Made by a program: the position numbers and the translations under genes. From Impatiens glandulifera (taxonomy: Eukaryota > Streptophyta > Magnoliopsida > Ericales > Balsaminaceae), in the NCBI RefSeq assembly GCF_907164915.1, contig NC_061864.1:2220389-2284388 (forward strand): a stretch of DNA of 64,000 nt, given 5' to 3'. The notes beneath the pieces were generated by a model. That model was not told the origin of the DNA. It saw only the letters and a list, made by a program, of their open reading frames with translations, and did not search any database. Shown here piece by piece: positions 24,150 to 41,426 of the stretch (position 1 is the first letter of the stretch; each line of letters begins with the position of its first letter).

Positions 24150-24851
24150 TCATGAAGATGGCCAGTTACGTCCTAGCCTGAGCTCCAGATCAATCTCTTC
24201 AGTTGCTCCTTGAGTACTGCTTGAACTATGATTAGGGTTATAATTATAACCGACCACCGGAAAGTTAATACATGATATCGAGTTGTTTTGAGGGTGTGGC
24301 AAGGTGTCGGAGAAGAGTCTCGAGGTTTGATGAGATGCTTTTTCGGGGAGAATTGCGCCTGTACCGATGCTATTAGGGTTTGGCGGCAATGAGTAGACAA
24401 GGCAGAGACCGCCGTTCGTCATGAAATCTTGAGGCGGAATTATGAGAGGGGATGTGGGGGAGGCGACCGTGGGGAGAGAATTAAGAGGTGGAGGAGGAGG
24501 ATATGGGTGGGACTGGTGGAGCCTTGCCCTATCGCGGCGGTGAACGTTCATGTGGCCGCCGAGAGCTTGCGCTGACCTGAACTCACGGCGACAGAAAGAG
24601 CAAGTGTAAGATCGGGGCGGCCAAGTGGTCCCCATTGCTTGATTGGTATCCTCTTCAAAGGCCTTGACTTCCCAATTAGGGTCTTCTTCATCATCGTGGT
24701 CGGCTATGACATCATCCATAGGAAAATTGGGTTGGTTCAACATCCATGTAGCGGTCGCCGGCGGCGCCGGCGGTTGGAGATTGTTGTGGTGGTCGGATTG
24801 GACTAATCTTTGAAGGTGAGTCAAGGAGATGAGGCCGAGATCACCAGCCAT
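24150..24851 (-). CDS. SUPERMAN-like single C2H2 zinc-finger transcriptional repressor
   Basis: Intronless, 233 aa. One plant-type zinc finger lies at residues 82-104 ([20 protein letters not shown] ...): C84, C87, H100 and H104, with the QALGGH DNA-contacting core. It is preceded by TTWPPRS and followed by VHRRDRARL, the exact context seen in SUPERMAN, RABBIT EARS, ZFP10 and ZFP11. The C-terminus carries an EAR repression motif DLELRLG (about residues 221-227), which recruits TOPLESS-type corepressors in this family. A Pro-rich linker follows the finger. Family members act in the nucleus to set organ or cell boundaries and proliferation. Which paralogue this is cannot be decided. The single-exon form and the start at [10 protein letters not shown] are typical. 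The gene is isolated, with long spacers on both sides, as is common for developmental regulators. Confidence 0.93.
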   Translation of the reverse strand: MAGDLGLISLTHLQRLVQSDHHNNLQPPAPPATATWMLNQPNFPMDDVIADHDDEEDPNWEVKAFEEDTNQAMGTTWPPRSYTCSFCRREFRSAQALGGHMNVHRRDRARLHQSHPYPPPPPLNSLPTVASPTSPLIIPPQDFMTNGGLCLVYSLPPNPNSIGTGAILPEKASHQTSRLFSDTLPHPQNNSISCINFPVVGYNYNPNHSSSSTQGATEEIDLELRLGRNWPSS

Positions 24852-24910
24852 GAGTATAATAATAATTATATATTATTATTTTGATGAGTTTTCAGATAGA
24901 CAATAAAAGG

Positions 24911-24919
24911 TATATAGGA
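24911..24919 (-). promoter_or_regulatory. Possible TATA box of the SUPERMAN-like gene
   Basis: On the minus strand CCTATATACC lies about 60 bases before the ATG, at a plausible distance for a short leader. (GATA)n and GATCGATCGAT runs lie further upstream. Confidence 0.4.
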
Positions 24920-25079
24920 TATGAGAAATCGATCGATCGAGATAGGGAAATGAAGAAGGAAAAGTGGGTTAAATAATAAGTGATGGGATAATATTGGTTG
25001 GGTGTGACTTGTGAGAGAAAATGTGGACATATTAAACCCTAGAGAGAACCCACGGAGATACTAACAATGTTTAGTTTGA

Positions 25080-25533
25080 AATAGAAATTAATTATGATTT
25101 GGAATTTAGTGAGAAGAGATAGATGGATAGAGATAGATAGATAGATAGATTGGAATCCAATCTAGTGTCACTGAGTAGTCTATGTATGTGGTGGAGACAG
25201 TCATTTTCTTCTTTACATTGGCTTCATCGCCCTCTATCCGTCATGCATTTGCTTAGGTACTTTCACCCCCTTTTTTTTCTTTTTTTTAATTTTAAATTTG
25301 GTCACATTTGAAATTCAAATGCATTACCTAAATAGATGAGTTAATGTGCACTACCATCACTCATGAACCTGAGTTATTAGTTTTCATCAAACCAATAATA
25401 AATTATATCTTTCAAAAATATCAATTAATCCAAACAATGAGACTAGTTCATCAACATCATAAATCAAACCATTAACTTAATTTGAATGAACATTGATGTA
25501 TATTAAACCAATTCAACAAGCACAAACACAAAA

Positions 25534-25535
<2 letters not shown>
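25080..25535. other. Distal upstream region of the SUPERMAN-like gene
   Basis: AT-rich DNA with a (GATA)n-like tract around 25115-25150. No gene was seen. Confidence 0.4.

Positions 25536-25592
<57 letters not shown>
25536..25592. repeat. (TA)n microsatellite
   Basis: About 28 TA dinucleotides, followed within 80 bp by the third copy of a dispersed repeat. Confidence 0.95.
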
Positions 25593-25598
<6 letters not shown>

Positions 25599-25673
25599 TA
25601 TATAATGATGCTTAATTTCAAAGTGTCTGGATTAACGGGTCGAGAGCTCTGGTTAATTTGGATATATATATGT

Positions 25674-25800
25674 GAGAGTAAATGGATATCTGAGTCGGAT
25701 TGTGGGTTGACCCGCCCATAAACTTAATACGGTGTAAACTAAAATTAAAAATGTTATACGCATGTTTCAAAATTGCAAACTAACAAAATAAATACAACTC
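25674..25800. repeat. Third copy of the GGGTTGACCCGCCCATAA dispersed repeat
   Basis: This segment shares long near-identical words with 16751-16850 and 17043-17125: GTAAATGGATA, GAGTCGGATTGTGGGTTGAC, CCCGCCCATAAACTTAA and AAAATTAAAAATGTTA. As with those copies, a (TA)n tract lies close by. The family of the repeat is unknown. Confidence 0.7.
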
Positions 25801-29660
<3,860 letters not shown>

Positions 29661-30050
29661 CCTCATTATAAATCAATTGATTCATTCTTAAAATATTTGC
29701 CGTTAATTCAATTATAAAAATCCCTAACTTTTAAGAATCAAATAAAAAAATAATTAAACTCTAATATCATTAATTAATACTATTCCTGTATATTTTATTT
29801 TACAAGATGTGAAATTAATATGAATTAAATAAATAAAAATTGTTGGAGTCCTAAAATAAATGTTTTATTATAGTATTGATTTTTTTAAAAATTTATGTAA
29901 TAATTATAATGGATTGTTTTTTTTTTCTAACATATTTTTTTCGACATTACGGTATAATATTAATATCATATCGAAGTATCGGAATACTACCAATATTCGG
30001 TATGATCGATATTTTACTTTTATTGTACCAAGATTTCGATATGGTGTTCG

Positions 30051-30250
30051 GTATGTATAAAAAAGTGTAATATATATACCGTACTGATTCATTGATAATC
30101 ATTTTTTATTGTTCTATTTCAATGTTTTGATTGAGGATGGTATGTTCGGTATGTATAAAAAATGTAATATATATATATATAACGTATCGAATCATTCATA
30201 ATCATCTTCATCGTTTTATTTCAATGTTTTGATTGAAGATTGTATCTTTG
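30051..30250. repeat. About 100-bp tandem duplication
   Basis: Two adjacent copies (30051-30148 and 30149-30250) each start GTATGTATAAAAAA, pass TTTCAATGTTTTGATTGA and end GGTATGTTCG or TGTATCTTTG. They lie beside sequence rich in CGGTAT/ATACCG words, and may be part of a decayed transposon. Confidence 0.7.
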
Positions 30251-32560
30251 CTTTCTTATTTTATATAACAAGTTTACTAATAATTAATTTATAATACAAA
30301 ATTATTATATTTAAAATATATATATATATATATATATAAAGAAAAAAAATAAAAAATAGCACAAACCTGGGAATCCTTAGTGTTTGGATTGACATTTCCT
30401 TGTTTAATTCATACTCTTTGAAAATAAATTAAATATATAAATTGTCTAAGTAGAATATGGAAGAAAAGAGGATAATGATGAAAAAAAGGGTTTAAGATGA
30501 ATGCTTAAATAATAATAATAATAATAAATTAGAGAATTAATTAAATAAAATTAATTGAAAAGCATATATTGCATATAATTCCCCACCCACCCATTATGAT
30601 GCAGTGGGAGTCACTATCAAATATCAATACCCACATGAGCCATGAGCCATCATCATCATCATCCACTCCAACACATTAACCCTAGCCCCTTGTTTTTTCT
30701 TTTCAATATTAATTACACCTTTTTGTCATTTTTCTCTTTTATTTTCTTTACTTAGCCGAATCTATGCTCTTAATCTTTGTATTAATTACCTTTTCAAATA
30801 ATCAGCTTTTGGCGGGACCCATCTCGAAAGTAACATCCCACCTTAATCAATAATATCAATATTGACTAATAATACTTAATTAGGACTTATAATAATATTA
30901 ACTCTACAAATTGCCCCTTCTCCTCCCCCAAAGATTTTCGGACTCGAGCTGAGTGGGAAAAAATAAAAATTTGATTTTTTTAAATATTATATTAGAATAT
31001 TAATTTTAAATGAAGTAATGTTTTAATTTTTATTATAATTATATATATTAACAAATTCGTTCAAATTAATAATTAATAACTCTCTAATATTCTAAATAGT
31101 CACATTAAATAATACAAGATTATAGTTAAATTTATTAAATATGTATATCAAACAAAATCAAAATTCAAATACCAAAAATTATTCAAATAATTAAACAATA
31201 AAATTACTTAATTTATTAATCTAGTTATAAATTTTTAAATCATTTAATTTATCAAATAAAATTTTAATATTTTGTTTTAAACAAATCTCAAATAAACTAT
31301 TTAATATTTTATTTTTAAAATATAAAATCCCATCAAGCCAGAACACACTTGGACTTAATTAATTTAATTTGTAAATATGAATTGTTTAATGATGGTGATT
31401 AAAATAAGTGTACATGTTTATAAAATGCTTAAGTAATGACTTTCCATTAATAAATTGCAATATCATAATTATATATAATTAATTGCTTAATTATGTGATT
31501 GAATGATATAATTAGTACATGCTTTAAACAATACTATTCAATCAAGCCATCATAAACTCCGTACCATGCAACTTAATTAACTCATTGATTGATTTTTTAT
31601 TTTAATAAAAAAAAATAAGTTACAGCAACATTAATCAAGACCAACATCTATAATTAATTAAGTACTAGAAAACACATATAAGTTTATTAAAAAAAAAATA
31701 TTTACAGATGTGGCTAACAAATTGAAGTGTTTAATTATATACTTATTGTCATTGCACATGTTATATGTAATATGTCTAAAATAGAAAGTCCTAGGTTTGT
31801 ACATTTTCTCATTATTCCTATCATTTATAAACTGCTATAAATATATATAAATAAATATATATATATATATATATATTATTTGAATGTTTTTTTTGAATTT
31901 TTTGTTTTGCATTCCTTATTTTTTAAACTATTAAATTAATTATTTAATGAATTAATTAAAATACTTAATTATTTATAAATTTTAATTACGAAATAATATT
32001 TTGATAATTTGATGAAAAGAATATTATAAAGTATAAAAGATATTTGTTATCAAAATTTAATTTCATTAACTTAAATTATTTTCAAATAACACTCAAACGC
32101 TTTTTAATTTGGTTTTTAGGTGAATACTTTAATTTTTATAGTATCTACAGCCACCATTTTTTATAAAATAAATAACGTTACTTTTGAAGAATACATAGAA
32201 AGTTGCACCGGTCGGAACTAAATCTTAATTTAAATTTGGTTAATAAGATGGTTTATGTCCGAACATTAATATTGTTAGATTGATGGTCAATGTTATTAGG
32301 TAGGATTATCAAGGTGATGTGGATATTAGTTATTCTGAAGAAAGCATTCGACTGACAAATTCCAAATTTTCAAATAATTCATTATTGTTATTATTAAAAA
32401 AAAATCATTGATTATTTAAACAATTTATTTATTTTAAAATTATGAATAAATTTGAGTAAAATTCAAAAACTGTATTAATATACAATGAAAATGAATGAGA
32501 TGATTAATAAAAAAATTGTATAAATGCTGAAAAATAATTTTCAATTTAAAATATATTAAG
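30251..32560. other. AT-rich gene desert, middle part
   Basis: No gene was seen. Less AT-rich pieces at about 30580-30690 and 30800-30960 include TTTGGCGGGA (30808-30817), which fits the E2F site consensus. No adjacent coding region explains it. Confidence 0.4.
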
Positions 32561-32815
32561 AGTTGGTTGGAATTGAGTTATTTTAATAATTTTGAAGTAA
32601 AAAAAAAAGATGATTGTTAATAATTTTAAAGAGATAATAATTAATTTTTGTAAAAAGACTTAAAAGTAAAAAGATATTAATATATAAATAAAATAAAAAA
32701 ATTCTAATTTAAAATAAATAATATTTTAGTATTATAATTAATAAATAAATAGGGAGTAAAATAATATTTAATTTTGTTTGTATTATTAAAATAACCCAAA
32801 CTAACCCATAAAAAG
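32561..32815. repeat. Probable MITE with TTGGTTGGAATTGAGTTATT ends
   Basis: The left end and the complement of the right end (TTAGTTTGGGTTATTTTAAT) match well over about 30 bases, with AT-rich filler of 250 bp. The limits are approximate. Confidence 0.5.
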
Positions 32816-35800
32816 TGTTTTTAATGATAAAGAAGGTATAACACTGTTAGGTTTTAATATTTACATTTTTTATTTATATAAATTTATATATTATATTTAG
32901 TATAAATAACTAGTATTTATGTACATATTATTCTTATATTATTTATTTTTTAATATTATATATAATAATTTTTTATTATACTCTTTATTAATATTATATA
33001 TAACATATTATTATATAATATATTAAATATATTTTATTTAGTTTTGATATTATTATTATATAATATTTTTAACATATTTTTGTAAATAATTTAATATTTT
33101 AATTAAAAAATATTTATTTATTTTTATAACGAATAATTTTATTAATTATTATTTTCTATACTTACTTAAGTTTATTTTATATATTATTTTTATTTTAAGT
33201 TTAAGTTTATTTTATTACAATTATTAACAATATTTAAATTAAATAAATATAATTTACAGTTTATATTATAATTAATTTTTTTATTTTAATTAAAATTTCA
33301 TTAATTATTAAATAAATAATAAAATAATTTATAATAATAAAAAATATTAATTAGAATATAAGTAAATATAAATAATTGATTTGTTCTCTATTTTATTTTT
33401 ATGATTATATATGTCAGCAAAAATATTTAGAAAAATTCTGCAAATTTAATTATTGAATCATTAATTTATAAGACTAACTACCCAATCAAAGAACAATCCA
33501 AGGATATTCACAATATTTTATGCAAAATGTTGTATTGGAATAAGTTTTTATGTCTAAATTGTTAAGATAAGCACCATTTGCATGTTATGTTGTTTATCAA
33601 TTCAAAATATTAAGTTTTATGACTTTTCATCTTTTATAGAAAAAAATTCCTAAATATTCATTTGATACTAGGTGTTTATAATCCCCATTCATTGAAGACA
33701 ACTTTTACAATTTCCTTACTAATTAATTGCTTACATCAATGGGATATTCTAACACTCCATTAATAGCTTATTTAATATTTTATTGGGTTTGGATATAGGA
33801 AGCTATATATAATTTTTATAGTCATCATCTTCGTTTTAATTTAGAGCTTGTTTATTTTATTTATATTTTTTATTTTATCTAAATTTTGAATAAAATATTG
33901 TTTGATTTTTTTATATAGATAATATAATGAGTCAATGACATTCCATAGTCATTATCTTTAGATTTCATTTAAAAGGTTTTCAGTGGGGATTAAAACTTTT
34001 TTTATTTTTTTTAAACTAGTTTTTCAAAATTTAATTATCATTATACCATAGATGAGATAGAAAGATAAAAAGTGAGTATTTTGATATTTAGATAAAATGA
34101 AATAAAAAATATTAAATTTTGGTAAAATCTTAAAAATTTCAAATACATTTTAATCCTTCTTTAGTATGCATATCTCACAAGAGAAGTTTTTACATATTTT
34201 TCTCCAATGTCAAACTGCAAACATGGAATGAAGAAGATGAAAAGTCTTTTGAATCATTATAAATTAATTGAACATAGTATTTCATATGATAATAATAGAG
34301 ATCAATTATTTGGTTATTTTTTAAATAATTATAATATTTATAATATGATTAACACCAATCAATAATCATTTATTATATTAGGGAAGTTTGTATTAAATCA
34401 CTTAAACTGATTAATAAAAAATATATTTTTATAAAATTTAAATAAAAAATAATTGATTAATTTAACTTAAATTATTTTTCTTATTTTTTTTTATTAAACA
34501 ATATTTTGTATACAAGATGTGAAAAATCTGAATCAATTACCAACCCCTGCCAACTTGTGATGGTGGGGCTGCCCGCTGCCCGTCCACTGCCCATTTGCCC
34601 CCACACCTCTCTCTCTCTTATTATTCATTATTATTTGTCTTTTCTATCTAATCATTTATCTTTCACCAGTACTAACCTCTCATCATACAATCTGAACAAT
34701 AAAAACAATTATGAAGTTTATTTAAATAAATTTTATTTTATTTTAAAAAAATTTAATAAAAAAATAAAAAGTATTAATATACATTGATAATATATATTTT
34801 TAAATATAAAAAAATAAATTGAAATTATTTAAATATCTAAATTAATAAATATTATTTAATTTTTATTGTCTAATATAAAATTTAATTTATTAATCAAAAT
34901 ATTAAAATATTTTATATTTAGAATTATTAATTATTATTTGATAGTAATATATTAATATTACTTAAATGTTTTTGCTAAAAATTTATACCTTGTCAAAATA
35001 ATTACATATCATTGTTTTTTTTTACCAAGAGTTAAAAACAGTTCAAATCTGAACAAAAGACCAGTCAAATTGATTCTATATTGCCAATAATTTTCATATA
35101 CTAGATTTAGCAATAAGTTACAGTTTTATCTTTAACGTTCATTGATTTTTCAACTAATAGTTTATTTTTATTTTTTCTTTAAATATTTTATTATAATATT
35201 TAATTTAAATTAAATAATATTTTAAAATATACTTTATATATATATATATATATATTATAAATTTAATAATGTTTTTCACTCAACTCATCTATACATATTA
35301 AGTTGTTTTTTTTTTAAAAAAAAAAAAAACAAAAACAAAAAACATCTTTTATGATTGAAATAACTAAACTCAAAATTGAAAGTATTTTAAAAATAATGAT
35401 AATAAATGTATATTTTTCCAAGTTATTTGAATTATTTTAAAATATTAATTTTTATCACATTAAGCACTTTTCATTTATCAAATTCTCAAATTATAAATTA
35501 AAATATGTTTTATAAATAAGTTTAAAATATAAAATTTGATCTAAATAATTTGATTTTTTTTTCCTGTGAATTTTGTTTGAACTAATTGTTTTCAAATAAT
35601 CCAAGACGAAACAGCTCGTGACCAACACATATACGGTGATGTTTGTTTTGACCTTTTCTATTTTAGTCATTGTTTGGCAACCAACTTTCCTTGATCATTC
35701 CTATTTTATTTTACCTAACAAATTGCCTTTTGCCTGCTTCCTTGTAGATAATAATACTATGACCAACTTTTAGACATATTTGTTCGACCTTTTTTATATA

Positions 35801-37402
35801 TATTTAATGATGCCACAGGTTAATTAGATTATTTTTGACCGACATGTACACATTCGTCCTCTTCTTTGTATAACATTATCATTTAATTTACTAAGTAGCA
35901 CAAGTTTATATTAACAAGTTCATAGCAACCTAACAATGCTAACTAATGTCGGTCGGTCGGTTATTTATTTTTAGGTAGATGTGAATGTCACTTTGTTTTT
36001 AAAGGGTTCTTTAATTTTAATAGGAAACATACAATTCTAACTAATATATTTGTTCGTTAGATCCACTCCACTTTAATTACATTTGTTTTCAAATAGATAT
36101 TAATAGTTTGAATATTGAGATTTTCTTATATTTACTCTCCAATTTTTTTATAAACACTTTTTATAAATTTATTTTTTATAAAGGAGTGATAGGAGAGGAT
36201 ATTGTAAAAAAAGAAAAATTTTCAGTCAATCAGATAACTAATTCTCCCCTCCAAATTCTTTCACTATCATTTTTTTATATATAACTAATTACCATGCAAT
36301 TTAAAAATGACATTCAAATAATTATAGATAAATTAAGGGTTAATTTAAAAATTGTTATGAGATGTAGGGTTATTTAAATGTAATTTAATTGGAGAAAAAA
36401 AAGTGATTTGTACAAAAATAAATAAATATATATTTAGATAAAATAACTAAAAATATTTTTAGTATTTTATGTTTTAATAAATTATAAAAAAAAATTAAGA
36501 TAGTGATTAGTTGAGAATAACCTAAAACAATATGAGATCCAACCTCGTTTGATTAAAATATTATTTTGAATAAAATTTGAATTATAAATTCAAAACTTTA
36601 TTTTGATAAATATAATAATAGGAATTGTTTGAAACTAAATTGAATATTAAAATTATATTTCATATTAATCAATTTAATATTTAAATATATATATATATAA
36701 CATGATATAACATCATACAAAAATTGATTAAGAGTGTTATTGTTCTAACGATGATTTCAAGAGTGTTAGTTGTTTTTATAAAATTATTTAAATAATAGTA
36801 TATAATAATAAAAGATTTATTTTATTTTAATTAATAAATTTAGTCATAGGATGAATAATTATGAATAAAATAACATATGATTAAATTTTAAAAAAAAATC
36901 AATAAATATTATTTCACTCTCATCTTTTTCGTCATATTACTCAATTAATTAATTAATTAAAATATTAAAATATTTTTTATTTTTATTTTATCATTATATA
37001 TTTTATATTTAATATTTTTAATGACCTAAATGGAGAAAATAAATAATAATTGATGATATTTTAGAATGTAATAATATTTTAATAAAATAAATAGAAGAGT
37101 ATTAATATATAATAAAAAAAATTTAAAATAAAGAGTATTTTAGTATTTTGGATAATTAATTGAGTAATTTGATTGATGAGAAAAAAGTAAAATGATATTT
37201 GAATGGTTTAAGTTATTTAAATAACTAAAACCCTAAGTTTGTATTCTTAAAATAATCACCCATTATTAATTTTCAAATATATATTTTTTTAAAACCTTGT
37301 CCCATCAATTTAAAATATTAAATATTGTTGCAAATGCAAATTGGTGTGACAAATGAAACTTAGGAGCTATTTTTTATATATATATTTATAATATTAAAAC
37401 TT
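32816..37402. other. AT-rich gene desert, right part
   Basis: Very AT-rich, with no ORF of recognisable content. An isolated GC-rich patch at about 34535-34625 (TGGTGGGGCTGCCCGCTGCC) is followed by a CT run. Its role is unknown. Confidence 0.4.
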
Positions 37403-37760
37403 AGGCTAGGTTTGGTTGTGGGTTATTTAAATGATTAAAAAAAATTAAACATCTCATTTCATTCATAAAATTATTCAAATTAATTAAATTATTATCAAAA
37501 TATTAATTAAAACATATTTTATTTATATATTAAAATACCCTCAAGTATTAAAAAAACAAAGTTTTTTAAAATTATCATCATTAATCATTTTTCACTTTTT
37601 ACAGGTATTCAAATAAACTCTACGGAATAGGTTACAGTAAGATGTTAATTATTTTATTAATTAAAATATTATTAATAATTTAATATACTTAAGTAACTTA
37701 ATTTTTAATAAAATCAAATAAAAAATCATAAATAACTCAACAACATCAAACAAAATCTAA
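37403..37760. repeat. Probable MITE, TTTGRTG...GGGTTATTTA family
   Basis: The left end GGTTTGGTTGTGGGTTATTT and the complement of the right end (TTTTGTTTGATGTTGTTGAG) are related. The interior may contain a second nested copy near 37600. The limits are approximate. Confidence 0.4.
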
Positions 37761-39774
37761 AAAACTCATTTTATTTTATATATGATATTTAGTTATTTTG
37801 AAGTTATTATAAAAATAGTTATATTCATTTAAACAATTATAATAAGTAATTCATCAATTAAAATAACTTACTCTACTTCTATTAAATTTAAATAATACCC
37901 AAAAAAAAAAATTTGTTTTAAAAAACATAACAATTTTTGATAAACAAACAGAAATCTTGAAACACGAGATCAAACAAGGTGCAAGTACAAGTGAATTTAG
38001 GGAAAGTGATAAGAATGGCAGTACGTACCTACTAACTAGTTAGTTGGATTTCGGCCTTGCCCCAATTAATATCTGCTATAATTCACGGGCATGGATTATA
38101 TAATTAATATGATTCTTTTTATAAATCTTGATTGCAATATTATACTTTTCGTTAAAATAAATAAACAATAAACATTAACTATTTAAATTATAAGCTGCAA
38201 GCAAATAAAAGTAGCTGTATATATTAATAAATAAACAAAATTATTTAAAGGTTAGGTAAATAAAAAGTCAGTCATCTCGTAATTTAATTTGGCTCCCCAC
38301 TTTAACAAATCTCCTATGGACAAATTTGTCAACAGATAGGATGGCTCAGCATTCCCCACCTCTTCTCTTCTCTTCTATTTCAATTTTTTATTCTTTTCTT
38401 ATATATGTTTGTGAGTTGTTTTGAAATGTAATTAATTTGTTTTTATAATGATATAATGATTAAAATAAATAGTTCTCTCCATTCCAACAAAATATAAAAT
38501 ATATTTTGAAGATATATATATATATATATGCTCATATACAACCAAAAAATTGTTAACTTTACTTTTACTAATCAAATTATTTTTTTTTTATTTTTTTCAT
38601 TCATTAATTATTACACTGTACTGTGTAGTACTTTCAAAGCTTTGGCCCCAAAGTCACTGGTAAGAGTCAATTTCAGGATACACACATTTGGTTCAAACTA
38701 AATCAATAATAAATAATATTTTACATAATTTATCTGAGTAATAAATTTTTTGGGCTCTTTTTCAAGTATTTTATTTAAAACTCAATTATTATTTTATTTA
38801 TCATTTCAATTATTTAATTATTTATTTTATATATTTAAATATTAAAATTATCTTTATGTCTTTTATTTAATCATATAGAATTAATTTATTTTAAAAAAAT
38901 AAAGAATATTTTTATCTTTCACCATAAAAACCTAATATTTTTTAGCTCAAAATCTCACTTATATTAAAGGACGTTAGCGCGAACATTGTCGTCGTTTAAT
39001 AAGTAATTTTATTATTATGACAGTCAACGAAACTTATTTATTTTTTCTAGAATCTTGGTATTTGTTAAAAGTTTTTTTTGTTTTGTTTATTATTTCTTTG
39101 TCCATTGATGAACATTTTTGTGTTGTACGATTTTTAAATAGTTTTTGTAATATTATTTTTATAATGGGTTTAAGCGACTCTCGGTTATATAAATTTTAAT
39201 GTATCATTTAAAAAAATAAGAATATTATATTTTAACTTTAAAATATTTTAATCAATTTAAAAAGATAAATCCAACTCAATAAGGAGCTGAATAATATAAT
39301 TATTTACTCCTAATAATCTACCTAAGTCATTTTTTTCTTTCTATCAATCAATATTTTATTTCAAAACACCCCAAAATCATTGTAACAACATATTTACTAC
39401 ATTTTTTTTTTTCTAATTATATTGTATAAGTTTTTGAATGAAAACATTAGTTTTAAATTTTGATACTATCATAGGTTAAGAACATATTTACCCATTTAAA
39501 AATACTTGTATTTGTATGTAAATATTTGAATCTTGAATTCAGATACATTAATTTGACAATTAAACTTAGACATTGATATTTTTTTTGGGTTGGTTTTATA
39601 GATACATCATTTTAATCTAAATAAAAAAAAAAATCATGTTTAGAACATAACATATTATTGGTCAAAGGAGGCTGCCCCTTGGGAGTGTCAAGTGTTTGTT
39701 TTGTTCGACAATGGAAGGGCCCATCCGCAGCTGAACTCTCTCTCACTTTGTTACTGCAATCAAAACTTTGACTT

Positions 39775-39777
<3 letters not shown>
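37761..39777. other. Distal upstream region of the one-hook AHL gene
   Basis: AT-rich, with three less AT-rich patches: about 38270-38375, 38635-38680 and 39655-39760 (for example GGAGGCTGCCCCTTGGGAG). They have no coding content and could be conserved non-coding DNA. This needs comparison with other species. Confidence 0.35.

Positions 39778-39866
<89 letters not shown>
39778..39866. repeat. (TA)n microsatellite
   Basis: About 44 TA dinucleotides. Confidence 0.95.
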
Positions 39867-39873
<7 letters not shown>

Positions 39874-40311
39874 ATTTAATTAAAAAATTAAAATCCAATT
39901 CTAATTAAAATATTTTAAATTGAGGTACAGACCGGACATCATTTTAAATTTAAAAATACTCTAATAAGTTGGGAAAAGTGACTTCTTAGAATAATATATA
40001 ATATACTCATTTAAAAAATAATAGGGATCTTTAGAACCTTTTTCCCAATCAGTGCCTCACAATATTTTACATTATGTTTTGAATAATTAAAATTTTGGAT
40101 TATTAGGATTAAAATATGATAACAACATGTAGGAATAATTAATTAAGACAGTGCTTGATTAGAAATAAATAAATAAATATGATTTTATATTCGCATATGT
40201 GAGAAATGACTGCGTCTTGTTCTTGTGCATGCCTCAATACTTTCTCTCTCTTCCTTCTTTCCTTTTTCAAATCTAAAGGTTTAGGGTTCGTCAGATCTCT
40301 TTCTCCCCTCT

Positions 40312-40320
40312 CTATAAAAT
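40312..40320 (+). promoter_or_regulatory. TATA box of the one-hook AHL gene
   Basis: CTATAAAATAAAC follows a CT-rich stretch and lies about 120 bp before the ATG at 40436. Confidence 0.6.
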
Positions 40321-40435
40321 AAACAAACCAAAAATAGTTAAAACTACTTTCATTTTATTGTTTTGGGAAAAAAATATTAATAATAGTAATTTCTCCTGTT
40401 TCGGATATCTCTTTATTTGATGCTCTGTTTTGAGC

Positions 40436-41426
40436 ATGGCTGGGTTGGATTTAGGCACTGCGAACCGTTACTTTCATCATCAATTACTGAACCGGCCGGA
40501 GTTGCATCTCCAAACCCAACCGGATATTAATAACAACAACAACGGAGACGAATCACACTTTCCTCCTACGGTAGAAGAATCCGGTCAACAACAGGGTTCT
40601 GGAGACTCGGTGATCCGTCGACCGAGGGGTCGGCCGCCCGGTTCAAAGAACAAGGAAAAACCCCCATTAATCATCACTAGAGAGAGCGCAAATACATTAA
40701 GAGCCCACATACTCGAGATCGCCGACGGTCGTGACATCTTTGACTGCATCACGTCCTATTCCCGACGCAGGCAACGCGGGATCTGCGTTCTAAGTGGTAG
40801 TGGATCGGTCACGAACGTCAAACTCCGGCAACCGTCCACCGCCGGAGGAGCAGGAGGAGGATCGGTGGTGGCACTAAATGGTAGGTTTGAGATCTTATCA
40901 CTTTCTGGGTCTTTCTTACCGCCGCCGGCGCCGCCTGGAGCCACCAGTCTTACCGTCTACTTAGCTGTCGGCCAAGGCCAGGTAAAGATTTGTTTTTTTT
41001 AGATTTTATTTCGTAAACGACAAGGAAATCTTCTACTCTGTTTTCTTAATTATTAAAATCTATATAATATATGACGTTTTAATTAATTGAAAAAAAAAAT
41101 AGGTGGTCGGTGGGAATGTAGTGGGGGAGCTGACGGCGGCTGGACCGGTAATATTGATGACGTCGTCGTTTACTAACGTGGCCTATGAGAGGCTACCGCT
41201 AGATGAGGAGCAAGAGGCGGCGGCAGAGGCGGCGGCAGTTTCAGGAGGAGGAGGAGGATCGGTAGTGAACAATGGTGGGACGACGTCGTTTCCGGGTGAC
41301 CCATCGTCCGGGCTTCCGTTCTTCAATTTACCGATGAACTATCATCCTTCTACTAACAGTCAGATGCCGCCGGAAGTTGATCAGGGCAACTGGGCCAGGA
41401 ATTCTTCCGGCCGTCGACCATTTTAA
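40436..41426 (+). CDS. AHL: AT-hook motif nuclear-localized (AHL) protein, type I, with one intron
   Basis: Two exons, 40436-40981 and 41103-41426, encode 289 aa. Reading begins [18 protein letters not shown], the typical clade-A AHL N-terminus; the codon six bases upstream is only TTG. The type-I AT-hook [10 protein letters not shown] lies at residues 64-73. The PPC/DUF296 domain follows ([17 protein letters not shown] ... to about residue 210), with the conserved core GRFEIL at 149-154 and [16 protein letters not shown] after it. The family binds the minor groove of AT-rich DNA and assembles hetero-trimers that tune chromatin and growth or flowering genes in the nucleus. The 121-nt GT-AG intron splits GQGQ/VVGG within the PPC domain. 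Its length is not a multiple of three and it contains an in-frame stop, so splicing is required. The C-terminal tail is Gly/Ala/Glu-rich. The orthologous member is not resolved. Confidence 0.93.
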
